A stretch of 52,663 nucleotides of DNA. It comes from Balneolaceae bacterium. Lineage in GTDB: Bacteria > Bacteroidota > Rhodothermia > Balneolales > Balneolaceae. The notes beneath the pieces were generated by a model, which saw only the letters and a list, made by a program, of their open reading frames with translations, was not told where the DNA came from and did not search any database. Location of the stretch: NCBI GenBank assembly GCA_020832285.1, contig JAFIFB010000029.1:1-52663 (forward strand). The letters run 5' to 3'. Numbering within the stretch: position 1 is the stretch's first letter; every line of letters begins with the position of its first letter. Below, one piece after another: positions 49,132-52,663 of this stretch. The translations under genes were made by a program, and so were the position numbers.

Positions 49132-49528
49132 GCGGTCTAAACTTGAATAGCCTTGCCTATCTGCTTTTGAAAATGCATCTCTTGGTTTCGTTTTTGGCAT
49201 TTCTCCTGGAATTTTATCCAGCATATTCATTATTGGTCACCTGTTTTCTCTATATTTCAGGGGGTTACTGGTTGTCAGGTACAGCGTAAGTATGCTGAAT
49301 ATTGAGGTCAGTGAACGGGAAAAACCTGAAAATCGAAATCATTATTACCGGATTTGTATCGGCAAGGGAGCTTCACAGGGTTATGTTATTTATTCAAATG
49401 TGTTTTGAAGATTAGCAAAAAAGATTTCTCTTTGGTTTAATACTTTTTATTGATAAAATCAGCAAAATGCTCTTTTCGAATAGACCGAAGGAGAGGAAAA
49501 ATCAAAAAACGAAACACAGGAGATCAGC
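49132..49528. other. Gene-free stretch between cache and patatin genes
   Basis: About 400 bp that hold a small hydrophobic frame (49173-49289, listed separately) and, at the right end, the ribosome-binding site of the patatin gene. No RNA gene or repeat is evident. Confidence 0.4.
49173..49289 (+). CDS. Possible small membrane peptide (38 residues)
   Basis: An ATG-to-TAA frame encoding MHLLVSFLAFLLEFYPAYSL followed by a second hydrophobic stretch. The product would be almost wholly membrane-embedded. No ribosome-binding site is clear and I know no family, so this may be a chance frame in the intergenic region. Confidence 0.2.
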   Translation: MHLLVSFLAFLLEFYPAYSLLVTCFLYISGGYWLSGTA

Positions 49529-50566
49529 ATGGCATCACAATTTCGAAACCTGGTATTTGAAGGGGGCGGCGTAAAGGGAATTGCCTATATCGGGGCAATG
49601 CAGGTGATGAATCAGCGCGGATACCTGGGCGACCATATCAAACGAGTGGGTGGTACCAGTGCAGGAGCGATTAATGCACTGATTTATTCCCTGGGCTATG
49701 ATATACGTGAACAGCAGGAGATTCTGAATTCTACCGATTTTAAAAAATTTATGGACAACTCGCTTGGATTCGTGCGCGATTTCCGGCGCCTGTGGACCGA
49801 TTTCGGCTGGCACAAGGGCGACTTTTTTACTGGCTGGATTGGTGAGTTGATTGAAAAACAGCTGGGAAGCAAAAAAGCCACATTTCAGGATTTGAAAGAT
49901 GCAGGCCGACCCGAACTATTTGTAATAGGAACCAATCTCTCCACAGGATTTTCCGAAACTTTTTCACACGAAAGACATGCGGGAATGCAGCTGGCAGAAG
50001 CAGTGAGGATAAGTATGTCTCTTCCGCTCTTTTTTCGTGCAATGCGTGTGGGTTCCCGGAAAGATGTTTACGTGGATGGGGGTGTGATGCTGAACTTTCC
50101 CGTAAAGCTGTTCGATCGCGAGCGTTATATCGACATGGAAAAAGAGAAAGAAGCGGCACGCTACACCGAATATTACAACAAAGAAAATGCCCGTTTTTTG
50201 CTTGAACGCCCCGGCAGGAGCCCGTACGTTTATAATAAACAAACTCTCGGTCTCCGGCTTGATTCAGAAGAAGAGATCGGGCTGTTCCGGTATGACGAAC
50301 CCTTGCAGGGTAATGAGATTAAACGATTTCCAGAATATGCAAGGGCACTGCTTGGAGCCTTAATGCAGGTTCAGGAAAACATCCATCTGCACAGTGATGA
50401 CTGGCAGAGAACACTCTATATCAATACGCTGGATGTTAAAACCACCGATTTTGAATTGACTGATGAACGAAAACTGGCACTTGTTGAACAGGGTATTACC
50501 GGAGCGGAAAATTACTTCAAATGGTTTGAAGACCTTCGTGAAGAGGTAGTTTGCCGAATTTCCTAA
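49529..50566 (+). CDS. Patatin-like phospholipase
   Basis: A 345-residue patatin-domain protein with the Ser-Asp dyad of this lipase family: oxyanion loop EGGGVKG (residues 11-17), nucleophile elbow GTSAG (S45) and the DGG motif with D183 (VYVDGGVMLNFP). No signal peptide or membrane helix is visible, so it is probably cytoplasmic or injected into membranes peripherally. AGGAG lies 6 bases upstream of the ATG, a strong ribosome-binding site unlike most genes here. The C-terminal about 130 residues are helical with no domain I recognise. Substrate is unknown. Confidence 0.88.
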   Translation: MASQFRNLVFEGGGVKGIAYIGAMQVMNQRGYLGDHIKRVGGTSAGAINALIYSLGYDIREQQEILNSTDFKKFMDNSLGFVRDFRRLWTDFGWHKGDFFTGWIGELIEKQLGSKKATFQDLKDAGRPELFVIGTNLSTGFSETFSHERHAGMQLAEAVRISMSLPLFFRAMRVGSRKDVYVDGGVMLNFPVKLFDRERYIDMEKEKEAARYTEYYNKENARFLLERPGRSPYVYNKQTLGLRLDSEEEIGLFRYDEPLQGNEIKRFPEYARALLGALMQVQENIHLHSDDWQRTLYINTLDVKTTDFELTDERKLALVEQGITGAENYFKWFEDLREEVVCRIS

Positions 50567-50635
50567 ACAACCTGCCAGGTCACTGAACAAACAATCTCGT
50601 CTATTTTCCACAAGCTTTCCCCGTAGAACCGATTT

Positions 50636-52384
50636 TTATTTGCTTTTATTATTCTCTTTCTCCCACCTGATTTCCGGATCTTTACCGTAATATTTCAGAA
50701 TAATATAGAGAATAATCAGTCCTGTGAGCATTCCCCAGAGTGGATGAATCCATTCAAATGCAGCGGGAATCTCCCCTACAATAAGCGCCACAACGGCCAC
50801 GACCAGGGCATAGGGCAACTGTGTGCGAACATGGTCAATGAGGTCGCAGGCTGATGACATTGAACTGAGAACCGTGGTATCGGAAATGGGTGAGCAGTGA
50901 TCTCCGAAAACAGCACCGGCCATTACCGAGCTGACGGAACCAAGAAGAATGCCATAGTGCTCGCCGCCTGCGAAGCCAACACCGGCACCCATCGCTACAG
51001 CGAGAGGAACCACTACGGGAAATAAAATGGCCATCGTGCCCCATGAAGTCCCAGTTGAAAAGGCGGTAACCGCTGCAATAAAAAAGACAAGTCCGGGCAA
51101 AAAAGCCAGCGGAAGAGTGTCTTCAAGCAGGGATGCAAGGTAGGTGCCCGTGCCAACTTCCCCGGTGATACCACCAAGTCCCCAGGCCAGGATCAGAATG
51201 ATAATCGCCATCAGCATCGACTGCATGCCCCCAACCCACGATTCGAGCGCCTGCTGCATGGTTAAAATCCTTTGAAAAACAGCAAGTGCGATTGCCACAG
51301 CACAACCCGTAAACGAGGCCCAAAGCAGAGCAGCAAACGGATCGGCATTTCCGATAATGTCCCTGATGGCGCGTTCTCCCGGTTCAAGCCCCTCTATTCC
51401 TGTACTGAAAAGACTCCAGACTGCGACAATGATCACCGATAACACAGGTAAAGCTGAGTTGTACCAGCGACGGGGTTTGTCTTTTACTGGTTGAAGAGAT
51501 TCGAGACTGGTATCAGCTGCAGGCATGGAGCCGGGGCGGATGACACCCCCTCCCGAATAGGCTCTTCGTTCGGCATCCAGCATCGGGCCAAATTCTTTAC
51601 GCATGATGATCGTCATCAGTACAAAAGCGAGTGCAAGAATGGGGTAAAACAGGTATGGGATGGATTGAAGAAAGATTGTAAACGCATTATCTGCCCCGGC
51701 CTGCAACTGAGCGCTCAGGGCCGCATCGGTGGTGGCATCGGCCAATGAGGCCAGTGAGTTTTGAATCTGTGTGATCTCAAAACCAATCCACGTGGTGATA
51801 ACCGCCGTTACGGCAAGAGGAGCTGCAGTGGAATCCACAATATAGGCCAGTTTTTCCCTGGAGATTTTCAGGCGATCCGTCATCGGACGGAGGGCGTTAC
51901 CGCGAATAAGAGTGTTGGCATAGTCATCAAAAAAGAGGAACAGTGCCGAAAGCCAGGAGAAGAGCTGTCCGCGTTTGCGTGTGGTTGCATATTTTTCGAG
52001 CGCCTGAACAATACCCTGATTACCACCGCTGCGTGACATCACGCCAACCATACCGCCAAGAAAAAGGCTGAATACAATGATCGCAATATGATCGGCGTCC
52101 ACGAGTGCATTCACTATAATCTCAAGGGATTGTGCTGTTCCTGCAACTGGATTGAAACTGACCAGAAACAAGGCTCCAACCCAGATTCCTGCAAAAAGAG
52201 AAAGAATGACTTCACGTGTGATGAGGGCAAGGCCAATGGCAACGAGCGGTGGGATCAGGCTGACCCAGGTTCCGTAGTATCCGGAATCTTCTGAGCTGTT
52301 TTGGGCAAAGGCAAACAGATCAAGCCAGCTAAAAAGAAAAAATAAGAGAGTGAGAAACAGGGCAGTTGTGAAATATTTTTTCAT
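50636..52384 (-). CDS. Na+/H+ antiporter, NhaC family
   Basis: A 582-residue membrane protein with about 12 or more helices and the NhaC-type (COG1757-like) motifs: GGMVGVMSRSGGNQG, DDYANTLIRGN with acidic residues in the membrane, GTSWGTMAILFPVVVPLA and VFGDHCSPISDTTVLSSMSS. The acidic and polar residues of the last motif are expected in ion translocation. It is likely to exchange Na+ for H+ at the inner membrane. A signal-like N-terminus (FTTALFLTLLFFLFSWLD) forms the first helix. It converges with the patatin gene after 69 bases. Confidence 0.92.
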   Translation of the reverse strand: MKKYFTTALFLTLLFFLFSWLDLFAFAQNSSEDSGYYGTWVSLIPPLVAIGLALITREVILSLFAGIWVGALFLVSFNPVAGTAQSLEIIVNALVDADHIAIIVFSLFLGGMVGVMSRSGGNQGIVQALEKYATTRKRGQLFSWLSALFLFFDDYANTLIRGNALRPMTDRLKISREKLAYIVDSTAAPLAVTAVITTWIGFEITQIQNSLASLADATTDAALSAQLQAGADNAFTIFLQSIPYLFYPILALAFVLMTIIMRKEFGPMLDAERRAYSGGGVIRPGSMPAADTSLESLQPVKDKPRRWYNSALPVLSVIIVAVWSLFSTGIEGLEPGERAIRDIIGNADPFAALLWASFTGCAVAIALAVFQRILTMQQALESWVGGMQSMLMAIIILILAWGLGGITGEVGTGTYLASLLEDTLPLAFLPGLVFFIAAVTAFSTGTSWGTMAILFPVVVPLAVAMGAGVGFAGGEHYGILLGSVSSVMAGAVFGDHCSPISDTTVLSSMSSACDLIDHVRTQLPYALVVAVVALIVGEIPAAFEWIHPLWGMLTGLIILYIILKYYGKDPEIRWEKENNKSK

Positions 52385-52663
52385 AAAATTTCGCTAAGAT
52401 TAGATCAAAGACGCAGGGAAACTTTCTTCATATCTAAAAAATTAATCATCAGAAAATACAAGCATTATGCTTAAATCCAATTGCCATTTTATTAATGGTT
52501 GTGTAACCATTTTAAATACTATCACACTCATCCGAACAATTTGGAATAAAGCGGATTATCAGGATCTAAGTAATTGATATTATTACAATCAATGTTTAAA
52601 AACACAGAATAAAAGTCATGGGTTATCAAATAATGTACCCTTGCTTTCAAGCTGTAGTCGCAT
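52385..52663. other. Upstream region of the antiporter gene (right edge)
   Basis: AT-rich, no gene seen before the window ends. It contains a perfect 6-1-6 palindrome AAGCATTATGCTT at 52460-52472, about 76 bp before the antiporter start, which is a candidate operator. Confidence 0.35.

Overview
The window looks like a chromosomal segment from a Gram-negative member of the Bacteroidota/Balneolota group, most likely Balneolaceae. The points for this are two membrane-anchored 6-bladed beta-propeller proteins with the GxGRGPGE motif, an ISL3 transposase of the CPxSG subtype, few Shine-Dalgarno sequences and frequent TTG/GTG starts, a Mla operon reduced to mlaE-mlaF-mlaD, a WbqC protein, and an RlpA-like protein preceded by four LysM domains. 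The placement is an inference from gene content; no 16S rRNA gene is present.

Region 1 (about 1-13.2 kb) is accessory and partly decaying. It holds a flippase-like membrane protein gene broken by an in-frame TAG, an AraC-type HTH gene, a Phd-type antitoxin whose ParE/RelE toxin is reduced to a 21-codon stub, two paralogous beta-propeller genes separated by a nested palindromic element, and an O-antigen-ligase-like gene that has lost both ends. Next come an ISL3 insertion sequence (about 6018-7307), a cobT gene with an internal deletion and frameshift followed by intact cobS and cobC (cobalamin lower-loop assembly), a methyltransferase pseudogene, an EamA exporter, a RES-Xre toxin-antitoxin pair, and a lipoprotein.

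Region 2 (13.4-24.6 kb, all minus strand) is conserved housekeeping. The elongasome operon mreB-mreC-mreD-mrdA-rodA follows purN-purH, and upstream are genes for WbqC, adenine deaminase, OsmC and a DoxX-like protein. Region 3 (25.3-31.5 kb) encodes glutamate synthase as gltB-gltD. Region 4 (32.2-37.2 kb, plus strand) has tRNA-Leu(UAG), then tig-clpP, a terminator, clpX, and an orphan membrane histidine kinase that converges on an orphan ECF sigma factor gene. Region 5 (38-41.4 kb, minus strand) is a tight four-gene unit: aroC, TPR protein, LysM-RlpA protein, CPBP protease.

Region 6 (41.6-47.8 kb, plus strand) has mlaE-mlaF-mlaD, a PpiD/SurA-type foldase, and ribD-ribE. Region 7 (47.8-52.7 kb) has methylmalonyl-CoA epimerase, a cache-domain lipoprotein, a patatin-like phospholipase and an NhaC antiporter.

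I found no convincing new multi-gene system. The observations most worth a second look are the broken cobT beside intact cobS/cobC, an Asn where ClpP normally has its catalytic Asp, the nested palindromic element at 3566-3697, an ISL3 element without target duplication between two genes that have lost their 5' ends, and the four-LysM RlpA protein.
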